DNA from: CALBJU01 sp965247125
Lineage (GTDB): Bacteria > Bacteroidota > Rhodothermia > Rhodothermales > UBA10348
Length of the DNA: 64,000 nt
Assembly: GCA_965247125.1 (NCBI GenBank)
Contig: CBDFGO010000003.1
Location: 434,001 to 498,000, forward strand
Direction of reading: 5' to 3'
Shown here piece by piece: positions 8,895-16,956 of this stretch; the stretch's first letter is position 1, and the number at the start of each line of letters is the position of its first letter. The notes under the pieces were generated by a model. It did not search any database. It saw only the letters and a program-made list of their open reading frames with translations, and was not told where the DNA came from. The position numbers and the translations under genes were made by a program.

Positions 8895-9920
8895 TTACGA
8901 AAAGATTATGACCCCGATGGCCACGAGTAAAGCATTCACGAGAGAAATCGGTAACAGGTATTTCCATCCCAATGTCATGAGCTGCTGGTACTTGAACCGG
9001 GGCAGCGTCCATCGAACCCAGATGAAGACATAGGCAAAGAAGGCCGATTTCAGCACGACGGAGCCTATCTGGAGGATCATCAAGAATACTGAGTCTGCCA
9101 GAGCAGGAAACGAATTAAGCAGTACGCTTTCAAATGGAAGCAGATAGCCGCCGAAGAACAGGGTCACTATGACGAAGGACGCGATGAAGAAGTTGACATA
9201 CTCGGCCAAGAAGAACATACCGAACTTCATTCCTGAATATTCGGTGTGATAGCCGCCCACCAATTCCTGTTCGGCCTCCGGAAGGTCGAAGGGAGCCCGG
9301 TTTGTTTCTGCAAACGCCGTGACGATGAACAGTATGCACCCTATTGGATTGCGGAAGACATTCCACGCGAAGATTCCCAGTCCACCGCCCTGGTCTTCGA
9401 CTATTGTGACCATGTTCAGCGAGCTGGAGATGAGGACCACCGACAACACCGCCAGTCCCATGGAGAGCTCGTAGGAGATCATCTGTGCAGAAGAGCGAAG
9501 GCCGCCCAGCAGTGAGTACTTGTTATTTGAACTCCACCCCGCCAATGTCACGCCATACACAGAAATGGAAGTCAGCGCCAGAAGGACCAGGACGCTCACA
9601 TTCATGTCCGCAATCACCACGCCCCGGGCAAAAGGAATGAGCGCGCCCGCTGTCATGGCGATCACCACCATCAGCATAGGAGCCAGGGAATGCACAAACG
9701 GATTTGCCGCCGCGGGTACAATGTTCTCTTTGAAGACCAGCTTCAGGACGTCGGCAAATGGCTGTAGGAATCCAAAGGGACCCACTCTGTTGGGTCCGGG
9801 CCGGTTTTGCATGTATCCCGACACCTTACGCTCGGCATACACTAGAACCGATGCGGAGATCAACAGGAAGTTGACGATTCCAAAGGCGATCAGTGCTGTC
9901 CAGTACCAGGCAAGATTCAT
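8895..9920 (-). CDS. nuoH: NADH-quinone oxidoreductase subunit H
   Basis: NuoH (Nqo8/ND1) is the membrane subunit that forms the quinone-entry tunnel at the junction between the peripheral arm and the proton-pumping arm of complex I. The 341-residue product is almost wholly hydrophobic with about eight or nine helices. It contains the family signatures YAERKVSGYMQNRPGPNRVG at about 28-47, NRAPFDLPEAEQELVGGYH near 207-225 and a WVRWTLPRFKYQQLM segment near the C terminus. It is the last nuo gene in this cluster, 17 bases after nuoG. NuoI, which normally follows, is absent here. Confidence 0.97.
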   Translation of the reverse strand: MNLAWYWTALIAFGIVNFLLISASVLVYAERKVSGYMQNRPGPNRVGPFGFLQPFADVLKLVFKENIVPAAANPFVHSLAPMLMVVIAMTAGALIPFARGVVIADMNVSVLVLLALTSISVYGVTLAGWSSNNKYSLLGGLRSSAQMISYELSMGLAVLSVVLISSSLNMVTIVEDQGGGLGIFAWNVFRNPIGCILFIVTAFAETNRAPFDLPEAEQELVGGYHTEYSGMKFGMFFLAEYVNFFIASFVIVTLFFGGYLLPFESVLLNSFPALADSVFLMILQIGSVVLKSAFFAYVFIWVRWTLPRFKYQQLMTLGWKYLLPISLVNALLVAIGVIIFS

Positions 9921-9937
9921 ATTCCTTTCAGACTATA

Positions 9938-11656
9938 TCAGGCAGTTACGCCAATTTCCTTCAAACTGACTCCAAATTCACCCATTGCTTCATAGGTCGC
10001 TCCGGCAAAGCCTGATTCTGCTTCGGCCAGTTCAGCCATGATGTTGCGCGGGCCTTTGTACTGCATTTCATGTCCGAGCCGCGATGAAATTTCCGGAATG
10101 GATACCCACCCAGGCTGGCAATTCACCAGATTGGATTCGTCGTACCATTTATCAAACGGCGTTCCGTGCGCGTCGGCCCGGCACTTGCCGATTTCCATCG
10201 AGAGTGTCCTGTTGACACCGGCGATTGATTTTGCGGGACGAAGGCGTTGTGCTCGGAGGTCTTCGTTCACGAACGATCCCACTGTTTCTACAGCCATTGC
10301 CGCCGGGAGCGCCACATCTGCAGCCGGTAGCGTCTGGTTGGTTGTGTGGTGGTGATGCAGAATCACCTTCATCTTCTTCAACTGCTTCGCGGTGCATACG
10401 CCTGCAGCGACAATATCATCCTCCAAGACATACAGGACATCGATTTCGCCCCCGGTAATTTTGGCCTTCAACTCTTTTACATCCGCGGCGTGAAGGCCCA
10501 ATCGTTCGCAGCCCTGTGAGTTCGGGGCGCGATCATCGGTCCTGAGCCAGCCGTCTGCGTGCCCTTCTTCCACGTGAGTAAGGTAGACGGGGGTTGGAGC
10601 CCCAACAGCCGCAGCCAGTTTTGTTAACAAGTAATTGTCTTCCACAGTCGCGTGCGCCGATCCAAGGAACAGGGCCCGGCTGCCGTCGATTCCTGACAGG
10701 CAATCTGACGCGGCCTTGTAGGCCATTTCCCAGGAGACCTCTGCATTTTCAACAGTCGGCCCCGTGGGTCGATCATTATTGAACCGATCGCAGTCGAGAC
10801 GCTCCTCGTCCGACAGCCAGTATTCATTTACACTCATGTTGGTCCGTGGAGTGACCTTCATGATCTGATTGTCCTTGACCCAGTAGTAACAATTCGACCC
10901 CTTCGAACCGACGGTTGAAATCGAGGCTGTCTTGCTCATCTCCCAGACCCTGGCATCGAATCGATGCTCCTTGGACGTGAGCGCTCCAACTGGGCATATA
11001 TCGATCACGTTCATCGAGTAAGGATCGTCAAACTCGATGCCTGGAGGCGTCATCGGGTAGTTCTTCACGCCACGCTCGATGATGGTAAGTTGGTTGCTTT
11101 TCGAGATCTCGCTGGTGAATCGTACACAGCGCGTGCAGTTGATGCATCGCTCACCGTCCAGTACGACATTCGGACCGAGGTCCACGTGCTTGGGTTTACG
11201 CACCTTCTCAAACTCAAACCGTGAACTTTCGGGTCCGTGTTTGTAAGCCTGATTCTGAAGGGGGCAATGACCGGCCTGATCACAGATCGGGCAATCGAGT
11301 GGGTGATTGATGAGCAGAAATTCAAGCGTGTCTTTCTGCGCTCGGACGACTGCGTCGCTCGAGCAGTGGGTCTTGACCACCATGCCGTCAGCCATGTCCA
11401 TCGAGCAACTGGTCTGCAGTTTGGGCATGAATTGGATGATCGGACTTCCGTCTTCGTCCAGATTGGGTTCCCGCGTTTCGCGGTTCATCTGCGGCATCCC
11501 TACATCTACTAGGCACTGCCGGCAATTGGCCGGAGCGGACATCGATGGGTGGTAGCAGAAATGGGGAAGATCGACGCCATTATCCAGGCAGAATTGGAGA
11601 AGCCGGGGGCGGCCCTCAAATTCAAAACTCCGGTTGTCAATGGTGATTGTCGGCAT
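9938..11656 (-). CDS. nuoG: NADH-quinone oxidoreductase subunit G (iron-sulfur, NuoG)
   Basis: NuoG carries part of the iron-sulfur chain in the peripheral arm of complex I. The 572-residue protein starts with a 2Fe-2S ferredoxin-like domain (CYHPSMSAPANCRQC around 34-48), then a HxCxxC-type segment (HPLDCPICDQAGHCPLQ around 117-133) and the 4Fe-4S site with INCTRCVRF and IDICPVGALTSK. The C-terminal molybdopterin-oxidoreductase-like region is present but much shorter than in the roughly 900-residue E. coli protein, as in several other lineages. It sits between nuoF and nuoH with small gaps. Confidence 0.93.
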   Translation of the reverse strand: MPTITIDNRSFEFEGRPRLLQFCLDNGVDLPHFCYHPSMSAPANCRQCLVDVGMPQMNRETREPNLDEDGSPIIQFMPKLQTSCSMDMADGMVVKTHCSSDAVVRAQKDTLEFLLINHPLDCPICDQAGHCPLQNQAYKHGPESSRFEFEKVRKPKHVDLGPNVVLDGERCINCTRCVRFTSEISKSNQLTIIERGVKNYPMTPPGIEFDDPYSMNVIDICPVGALTSKEHRFDARVWEMSKTASISTVGSKGSNCYYWVKDNQIMKVTPRTNMSVNEYWLSDEERLDCDRFNNDRPTGPTVENAEVSWEMAYKAASDCLSGIDGSRALFLGSAHATVEDNYLLTKLAAAVGAPTPVYLTHVEEGHADGWLRTDDRAPNSQGCERLGLHAADVKELKAKITGGEIDVLYVLEDDIVAAGVCTAKQLKKMKVILHHHHTTNQTLPAADVALPAAMAVETVGSFVNEDLRAQRLRPAKSIAGVNRTLSMEIGKCRADAHGTPFDKWYDESNLVNCQPGWVSIPEISSRLGHEMQYKGPRNIMAELAEAESGFAGATYEAMGEFGVSLKEIGVTA

Positions 11657-11666
11657 ATCAGTCTAC

Positions 11667-12989
11667 TTATGCGTTTTCAAGTACTCCGCCCGATGGTACC
11701 AGCGAGGGGCGACAGCGCGCTTCGAATTCGTCTCTGAATCGGTCGATGGTGTAACGGACGGGCCAGGCCGCTGCATCGGCCAGTGCGCAAACGGTTCTTC
11801 CTTCCATCTGGGTGCACAGATCGAGCAACAGGTCCAGATCCCGAAGATTTCCCTCGCCCTCATCAATTCGGGTGACGATGTTTTCCAGCCATCCTGTTCC
11901 TTCGCGGCACGGTGTGCACTGCCCACAACTTTCGTGGTGATAGAAGTGTGTGATTCTTCTTAGCCATGCCACGATGTCGGTGTCTTCGTCCATGATCAAC
12001 ATTCCACTGGTACCCATCATCGAGCCTGCATCGCGGAGTGAATTGGCATCCATGGTGAGCCCTTCAATCATGTCGGCGCGCAGTATGGGGGTCGACGACC
12101 CACCGGGAATGAGGGCTTTGAGTTTCTTGCCGCCGCGCATTCCGCCGGCCACTTCATAGATGAGATCAGTAATGAGCATACCTGTTGGATACTCATACAC
12201 TCCTGGACGATTCACGTGACCAGAAATGCCGTACAGCACGGGTCCGGGATGCGCTTCGGCTCCGATCCCTGCATGCCAGTCTCCGCCATTTCGAATGATC
12301 AACGGGGCGCACGCAAGCGATTCCACGTTGTTGATCGTTGTCGGATAACCCCAGACACCCTTTTGGGCTGGAAACGGCGGTTTGATGCGGGGGTAGGCCC
12401 GTTTTCCTTCCAGCGACTCCATCAGGCTGGACTCTTCGCCGCAAATGTAGGCGCCCGCTCCCTTGTGGATGACGATTTCGCAAGAGAATCCGGAACCCAT
12501 AATATCTTGTCCCACATAGCCTTTCGCGTATGCCTTTTCCAGCTCACCTTCCATGAGAGTAATCCAGTCGGCAAACTCACCGCGGATATACAGAAAGGCA
12601 GTCTTGATAGACATGGCATAGGCAGCGATCAGCATGCCTTCAAAAACCAGGTGCGGATTGTACTCCATCAGCTGGCGATCCTTGAACGTGCCGGGTTCAG
12701 ATTCGTCGCCATTGCAACACAGAAAACGCGGGATGTCGGGGTCAACCAGTGGCATGAAACTCCATTTAAGGCCGGTCGGAAATCCAGCTCCACCTCGACC
12801 TTTCAGGCCGCTCTTCTTCATCTCATTGGTCACTGAGGTCGGATCCCACTTATCTGTGGTCAATACCTCACGAAGGGCCGCGTACCCATCGTGCTCCTCG
12901 TAGACCTCCAGTTTGTGGAGGTCTCTTACGGGTGGCATCAGTACGCGCTTGAACGCCCGCCAATCTCCTGCTTTGCTTTGGGTTTCCAT
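11667..12989 (-). CDS. nuoF: NADH-quinone oxidoreductase subunit F
   Basis: NuoF is the NADH-oxidising, FMN-containing subunit of complex I. The 440-residue protein shows the FMN/NADH glycine-rich segment KGRGGAGFPTGLKW at about 63-76, CNGDESEPGTFKDR near 90-103, and GAGAYICGEESSLMESLEG near 177-195. The C-terminal 4Fe-4S (N3) ligands are ESCGQCTPCREG plus a downstream cysteine in RTVCALADAAAWP. It overlaps nothing and is spaced 7 to 10 bases from nuoE and nuoG, consistent with one transcript. Confidence 0.97.
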   Translation of the reverse strand: METQSKAGDWRAFKRVLMPPVRDLHKLEVYEEHDGYAALREVLTTDKWDPTSVTNEMKKSGLKGRGGAGFPTGLKWSFMPLVDPDIPRFLCCNGDESEPGTFKDRQLMEYNPHLVFEGMLIAAYAMSIKTAFLYIRGEFADWITLMEGELEKAYAKGYVGQDIMGSGFSCEIVIHKGAGAYICGEESSLMESLEGKRAYPRIKPPFPAQKGVWGYPTTINNVESLACAPLIIRNGGDWHAGIGAEAHPGPVLYGISGHVNRPGVYEYPTGMLITDLIYEVAGGMRGGKKLKALIPGGSSTPILRADMIEGLTMDANSLRDAGSMMGTSGMLIMDEDTDIVAWLRRITHFYHHESCGQCTPCREGTGWLENIVTRIDEGEGNLRDLDLLLDLCTQMEGRTVCALADAAAWPVRYTIDRFRDEFEARCRPSLVPSGGVLENA

Positions 12990-12996
12990 AGGGTGT

Positions 12997-13671
12997 TCAG
13001 CTCAGGGTTTCACTGACAGGGCAAACCCCATAGGTCGGTGTGAGGGTGACGTCCGTTCTTCGGTTGCCTCCCAGTTCGTCTTCATCCTGAGGTAGAGTAA
13101 CTGACTCGAATTCCGGCATCTTCCCATCTCGCAGTGCATCAAGGAGCGCGTCTATTTTCTCCGGGGTCAAATTGTTTACGTACGGACCATTGGTCACCTG
13201 CAGCATCGGAGCCGAGCCGCACGCTCCGAGGCATTCCACTTCCTGAATGGTGAACATTCCATCGGCAGTCGTCTCCCCCTTATCCACTCCCAATTTTTCC
13301 TCGAGGTAGTGGAGAATGTCATAGCCGCCGCACAATTGGCAGGAAAAACAGGTGCATACATCCAGGACGTAGTCGCCTTTCTTTTCCTTGAAATACTGGG
13401 TGTAGAAAGTGGCTACTCCGTACGTGTCCGCATAGGGCATTCCAATTTCGTCAGCGACCAACTGGATGACCTCCGGTGGTAGAAATCCGAATTTCTCCTG
13501 TGCCATCCAGAGACCGTGCATCACGGCCCCTTCTTTGGATGGATAACTCGAAACCCATTTTTTTATCTGCGCTTTTTCATCCCTGGAAAAAACGAGATCC
13601 TTTCCCGAGAACACGGGCTCCGGGTTCCGGTCGAGCAGATCAACTACAGGATTTTTTATAAAATCGGCCAT
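12997..13671 (-). CDS. nuoE: NADH-quinone oxidoreductase subunit E
   Basis: NuoE holds a 2Fe-2S cluster beside the FMN of NuoF. The ligands are visible as a C-x4-C pair in VCTCFSCQLCGG and a C-x3-C pair in EVECLGACGSAP. An earlier in-frame start at 13710 would overlap nuoD by 32 bases; I prefer the ATG at 13671, seven bases after the nuoD stop, giving MADFIKNPVV and 224 residues. The C-terminal extension after the thioredoxin-like domain (about 50 residues ending in PVSETLS) is longer than in minimal NuoE proteins. The gene order D-E-F is canonical. Confidence 0.94.
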   Translation of the reverse strand: MADFIKNPVVDLLDRNPEPVFSGKDLVFSRDEKAQIKKWVSSYPSKEGAVMHGLWMAQEKFGFLPPEVIQLVADEIGMPYADTYGVATFYTQYFKEKKGDYVLDVCTCFSCQLCGGYDILHYLEEKLGVDKGETTADGMFTIQEVECLGACGSAPMLQVTNGPYVNNLTPEKIDALLDALRDGKMPEFESVTLPQDEDELGGNRRTDVTLTPTYGVCPVSETLS

Positions 13672-13678
13672 ATATAAT

Positions 13679-14995
13679 CTATTTGTCGGCTTCTCCAAGA
13701 ACCGGATCAATCGTCCCGATCATGATGACCATATCTCCCATCTGGGCGCCTTCCATCATGGTTTCAAGTGCTTGGAGATTGGTGAAGCTCGGAGAATTCA
13801 TTTTTGCTCGCCACGGAGTACCCGTTCCGTCCGACTGCAAATAAAATCCCAGCTCGCCCTTAGGAGCTTCGATGGCGTGATAGACGGCGGCTCCTTTGGG
13901 TGGGCTCACGCCAGTATCGGTGTACATGAAGTCGTGAATCAGGCCTTCCATGGAGTAGTACACGTCATTCTTGGAAGGGTAGGCGCGCTTGGCGTCCTCG
14001 ACCCGGACGGGTCCCTGAACCGTCTCCAGTTTATCCAGACACTGCCGGATAATCTTAATGCTCTCTTTCATCTCGTCCAGACGGACGAAATAGCGCGCCA
14101 GAGCATCTCCTTCGGTCCGAATCGGAATATTGAAGTCCACCTCATCGTATTTGAGGTAGGGCTCGAAGCGCCTGATGTCGTGTGCTACGCCAGAACCCCG
14201 CAAGTTCGGACCTGTCATTCCTGCAGCAACTACATCTTCGGCGCTCATGTGGCCGATACCAATGTTTCGATCGATCCAGATTTTATTTCTGTTCAGGAGC
14301 TTTTCCCAGCCCGCTAGTGCTTCGGGGAATTTCTCGGCGAAGTCTTTGATGAGATTGAAGCCTGCATCGTTAATGTCGGTCGCCACGCCTCCGATTCGGC
14401 TGTGGGACACGGTCAGGCGGGCGCCTGCGACTTCATCGAAGATGGCATAGATGTCCTCGCGAGCCTGGAAGGTCCATAAAAAGACCGAGACGGCGCCGGC
14501 ATCCATGAGGCCCACTCCCATCCACAAGAGATGGGACGATATGCGCGCGATTTCGCTCATCATCATGCGAATCCATTGTGCGCGCTCAGGAATCTCTATC
14601 CCGGCCAACTTCTCAACGGCCAAACACCACGCGACATTGTTCGAATAGGGCGAGAGATAGTCAAGGCGATCTGTGTAGGGCATGAACTCCTGATAGGATT
14701 TGTTCTCCGCAATTTTCTCGATGCCGCGATGCAGATATCCAATATCGATCACGCACTTCTCGATCGTCTCGCCGTCCAGTTTTACCACACATCGAAGAAC
14801 CCCGTGGGTGGCTGGGTGCTGTGGGCCGATATTGAGCACCATCTCCTGCTCCAGCGCGTCCACTGGGGCGCCATCTCCCGATGACGTCTTTTCAATCCAC
14901 GAGTGTTTGCTTTCCAGACGACGATAGATCGCTTCGTTGTGGCGGGGCCAGAACTTCAGCGCTTCCTTGAAATCGGTATCGTTGATAATACTCAT
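13679..14995 (-). CDS. nuoD: NADH-quinone oxidoreductase subunit D
   Basis: NuoD is the 49-kDa peripheral subunit that, with NuoB, forms the quinone-binding site. The 438-residue protein contains the characteristic NIGPQHPATHGVLRCVVKLD at about 56-75, GYLHRGIEK near 86-94, and DRLDYLSPYSNN near 108-119. The C terminus ends in TIDPVLGEADK, a shortened version of the usual 'G.iDpvlgevDR'. It carries an N-terminal extension of about 50 residues with no domain I recognise, rather than being fused to NuoC. It is seven bases downstream of nuoC. Confidence 0.97.
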   Translation of the reverse strand: MSIINDTDFKEALKFWPRHNEAIYRRLESKHSWIEKTSSGDGAPVDALEQEMVLNIGPQHPATHGVLRCVVKLDGETIEKCVIDIGYLHRGIEKIAENKSYQEFMPYTDRLDYLSPYSNNVAWCLAVEKLAGIEIPERAQWIRMMMSEIARISSHLLWMGVGLMDAGAVSVFLWTFQAREDIYAIFDEVAGARLTVSHSRIGGVATDINDAGFNLIKDFAEKFPEALAGWEKLLNRNKIWIDRNIGIGHMSAEDVVAAGMTGPNLRGSGVAHDIRRFEPYLKYDEVDFNIPIRTEGDALARYFVRLDEMKESIKIIRQCLDKLETVQGPVRVEDAKRAYPSKNDVYYSMEGLIHDFMYTDTGVSPPKGAAVYHAIEAPKGELGFYLQSDGTGTPWRAKMNSPSFTNLQALETMMEGAQMGDMVIMIGTIDPVLGEADK

Positions 14996-15001
14996 GGTCG
15001 C

Positions 15002-15691
15002 CTATCCCTCGTCCTGATCTGTAGACTGGACTTCCTCGAAGCTCTTCGGCGGCTTGCTGCCATGCGCGGCCGCGAACGGATCCATCGTGAGTTCACCAGT
15101 TGGCTCCTGAGGGGGAAGTGGAAGCGAACCAGGAATCCCCAGAAGAGGAAATTCCTTTCGAAGGGGGAAATATTCGAAATCTTCTGGCATAAACATTCTG
15201 CGCAGATCGGGGTGCCTATCGAATGTGATGCCGAACATGTCGTAGCACTCGCGTTCGTTCCAGTTGGCTGCGGGATAGACGCCAGTCACCGTGGGCGCGC
15301 TCAGATCGTCCTCATCGAGGCGGATGACAAGGCGAATCCTTTTTGAATCATTCAGATCGACCAGATTGTAAAATATTTCGTACCGATCGTCTTCGGTGAA
15401 CCGATCGATTCCGCCAATATCCGACAGGTAGTTGAACCCCTGCTGGTCCTTCAAGAAGACGCACACATCTACGATGCGGTCGGCGTCTACGCGAACCGTG
15501 CGCTCGCCCGCGTACACAATGGTCTCTCCAATCGCATCCGTAAACTCTTTTTTGAGGGCGCTGATGACGGCGTCGACCCGGGTCGTGGCCTTCTCGTGCG
15601 GATTATTCTCAACCGCCGTCTCGGGCTCCTGTGGAACGAAATTGAACGGAAGCGTGGTCGGCGACTGAGATGTTCTGTCCTTTTGCGGCAT
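15002..15691 (-). CDS. nuoC: NADH-quinone oxidoreductase subunit C
   Basis: NuoC is the 30-kDa structural subunit that packs against NuoD in the peripheral arm. The 229-residue product has the family core VYPAANWNERECYDMFGITF at about 136-155, followed by HPDLRRMFMPEDFEYFPLRK. The first 30 residues and the last 35 are polar and low in conservation. It begins five bases after nuoB. Separate nuoC and nuoD genes differ from the fused nuoCD of enterobacteria. Confidence 0.96.
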   Translation of the reverse strand: MPQKDRTSQSPTTLPFNFVPQEPETAVENNPHEKATTRVDAVISALKKEFTDAIGETIVYAGERTVRVDADRIVDVCVFLKDQQGFNYLSDIGGIDRFTEDDRYEIFYNLVDLNDSKRIRLVIRLDEDDLSAPTVTGVYPAANWNERECYDMFGITFDRHPDLRRMFMPEDFEYFPLRKEFPLLGIPGSLPLPPQEPTGELTMDPFAAAHGSKPPKSFEEVQSTDQDEG

Positions 15692-15696
15692 GACGC

Positions 15697-16278
15697 TTAC
15701 TGGGTATACAGGCCGCTCGGGCTGATAGTGTCTTTACCGTCGGGGGTGACGATCGCCGGTTTCAGCGGCGCGACATCTGGCTGATCTTTGCCATAAATGC
15801 CGTCCTGCGCTACCGAGTACTTGTTTCGGACCTTTTCCTGGATGTCCATCAATGCATGAATGACTGCTTCTGGCCTCGGTGGGCAACCGGGAATGTAGAC
15901 GTCGACCGGAAGGAAATTGTCCAATCCCTGAACGACGCCGTAGCACCTGTGCATGCCACCTGATGATGCGCAGGCCCCCATAGCGATGCACCACTTGGGG
16001 TCTGCCATCTGGTCCCACACTCTGCGGATCGTATGGGCCATTTTGTAGCTGACCCATCCCGCCACGATCATGAGGTCGGCCTGGCGGGGAGAAAATCGCA
16101 TGGCTTCGCTTCCGAATCGAGCTACATCATACTTCGGCGCGGCGAAGGCCATCATCTCGATGGCGCAGCACGCGAGGCCCATGGGCATCGGCATGAGCGA
16201 GTTGGATCGTGCCCAGTTGACGACCGTATCGACCGTTGTTGTCAGAAATCCCTCCTGAGGGGCGCCATCTGATCCCAT
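15697..16278 (-). CDS. nuoB: NADH-quinone oxidoreductase subunit B
   Basis: NuoB carries cluster N2, the last electron carrier before quinone. The ligand pattern is intact: the adjacent cysteines in GLACCAIEM at about 34-42, a cysteine in CASSGGMHRCYGVVQG near 102-117, and the last in YIPGCPPRPE near 128-137. The 193-residue product has the normal length with a short proline-rich tail. It starts 34 bases downstream of nuoA. Confidence 0.97.
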   Translation of the reverse strand: MGSDGAPQEGFLTTTVDTVVNWARSNSLMPMPMGLACCAIEMMAFAAPKYDVARFGSEAMRFSPRQADLMIVAGWVSYKMAHTIRRVWDQMADPKWCIAMGACASSGGMHRCYGVVQGLDNFLPVDVYIPGCPPRPEAVIHALMDIQEKVRNKYSVAQDGIYGKDQPDVAPLKPAIVTPDGKDTISPSGLYTQ

Positions 16279-16312
16279 TGAACTTCGAGTTTATTCGGAA
16301 AAGGTTGAGTGA

Positions 16313-16684
16313 TCAGTCAAATTCCAGGCCGCCTTTCTTGATATCATATACGAGGCCAATGGCCAGGATGATGACAAACAAAATGATAACAGCCAGAACA
16401 CCTGGGCCGACTCCGGCTTCGATAAACTCCCGAAAGCTCACCGCCCAGGGATACAGAAAGACGATTTCCACGTCGAAAACGATAAAGATCATCGCGACGA
16501 GATAAAACTTGACCGAGTATCGCTGGTGCGCGGATCCAATCGGATCCATTCCGCTCTCATACGTCCCCTGTTTGATCACGTTTGCCCTTTTGGGGCCAAT
16601 CAAAGCCGCCGCTTTCAACAGGGTGAAGGACAGGCCAATGGCGATGCCTAACTGGATAAAAAATGGAATGAAGTCAGAAAGCAT
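16313..16684 (-). CDS. nuoA: NADH-quinone oxidoreductase subunit A
   Basis: NuoA (ND3) is a three-helix membrane subunit near the quinone channel. The 123-residue protein has hydrophobic segments at about 5-30, 62-82 and 92-113 and the conserved loop KQGTYESGMDPIGSAHQRYSVKF (38-60, read as YESGMDP plus R-Y-S-V-K-F). It is the first gene of the nuoA-H-rpe unit on the minus strand. The promoter should lie in the 270-base gap that separates it from the upstream receptor gene's terminator. Confidence 0.95.
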   Translation of the reverse strand: MLSDFIPFFIQLGIAIGLSFTLLKAAALIGPKRANVIKQGTYESGMDPIGSAHQRYSVKFYLVAMIFIVFDVEIVFLYPWAVSFREFIEAGVGPGVLAVIILFVIILAIGLVYDIKKGGLEFD

Positions 16685-16890
16685 AGAGGCAGATATCTTG
16701 GAGTCCTGAACGAAGGATGATACAAGCTCAAAAACGCCAATGCAGGGCGTTCAGGAGCCGCATCACTTCATTGCCCCGAAGCTACCGAATCGCTTTTTCT
16801 CAGTCAACGAAATCCGATCCAAGAATGCTCAATTTGCGGTGAGTTCTCAAACGAATGGTCGGCGTTTCAGACGGGGTTATGTAGGGGGCG
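16685..16890 (-). promoter_or_regulatory. Likely nuo operon promoter/leader region
   Basis: This gap between the receptor terminator and nuoA is the only sizeable non-coding space upstream of the nuo genes on their strand. It contains an inverted repeat, AACGCC at 16734-16740 against GGGCGTT near 16746-16752, about 50 bases upstream of nuoA. I could not pick a confident -10/-33 pair. The call rests on position only. Confidence 0.35.
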
Positions 16891-16926
16891 AAAAAATATG
16901 GGCACCGCGCATCGCGCGGCGCCCAT
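16891..16926 (-). terminator. Rho-independent terminator after the TonB-dependent receptor gene
   Basis: Read on the minus strand, a GC-rich hairpin (arms 16898-16910 and 16914-16926, ATGGGCnCCGCGC against GCGCGGnGCCCAT with one mismatch and a three-base loop) is followed by a run of six T (16891-16896). It lies about 30 bases beyond the receptor stop and should end that transcript before the nuo operon. Confidence 0.88.
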
Positions 16927-16956
16927 AATCGGGAATAATCTGGCAATCTGTTCCCG

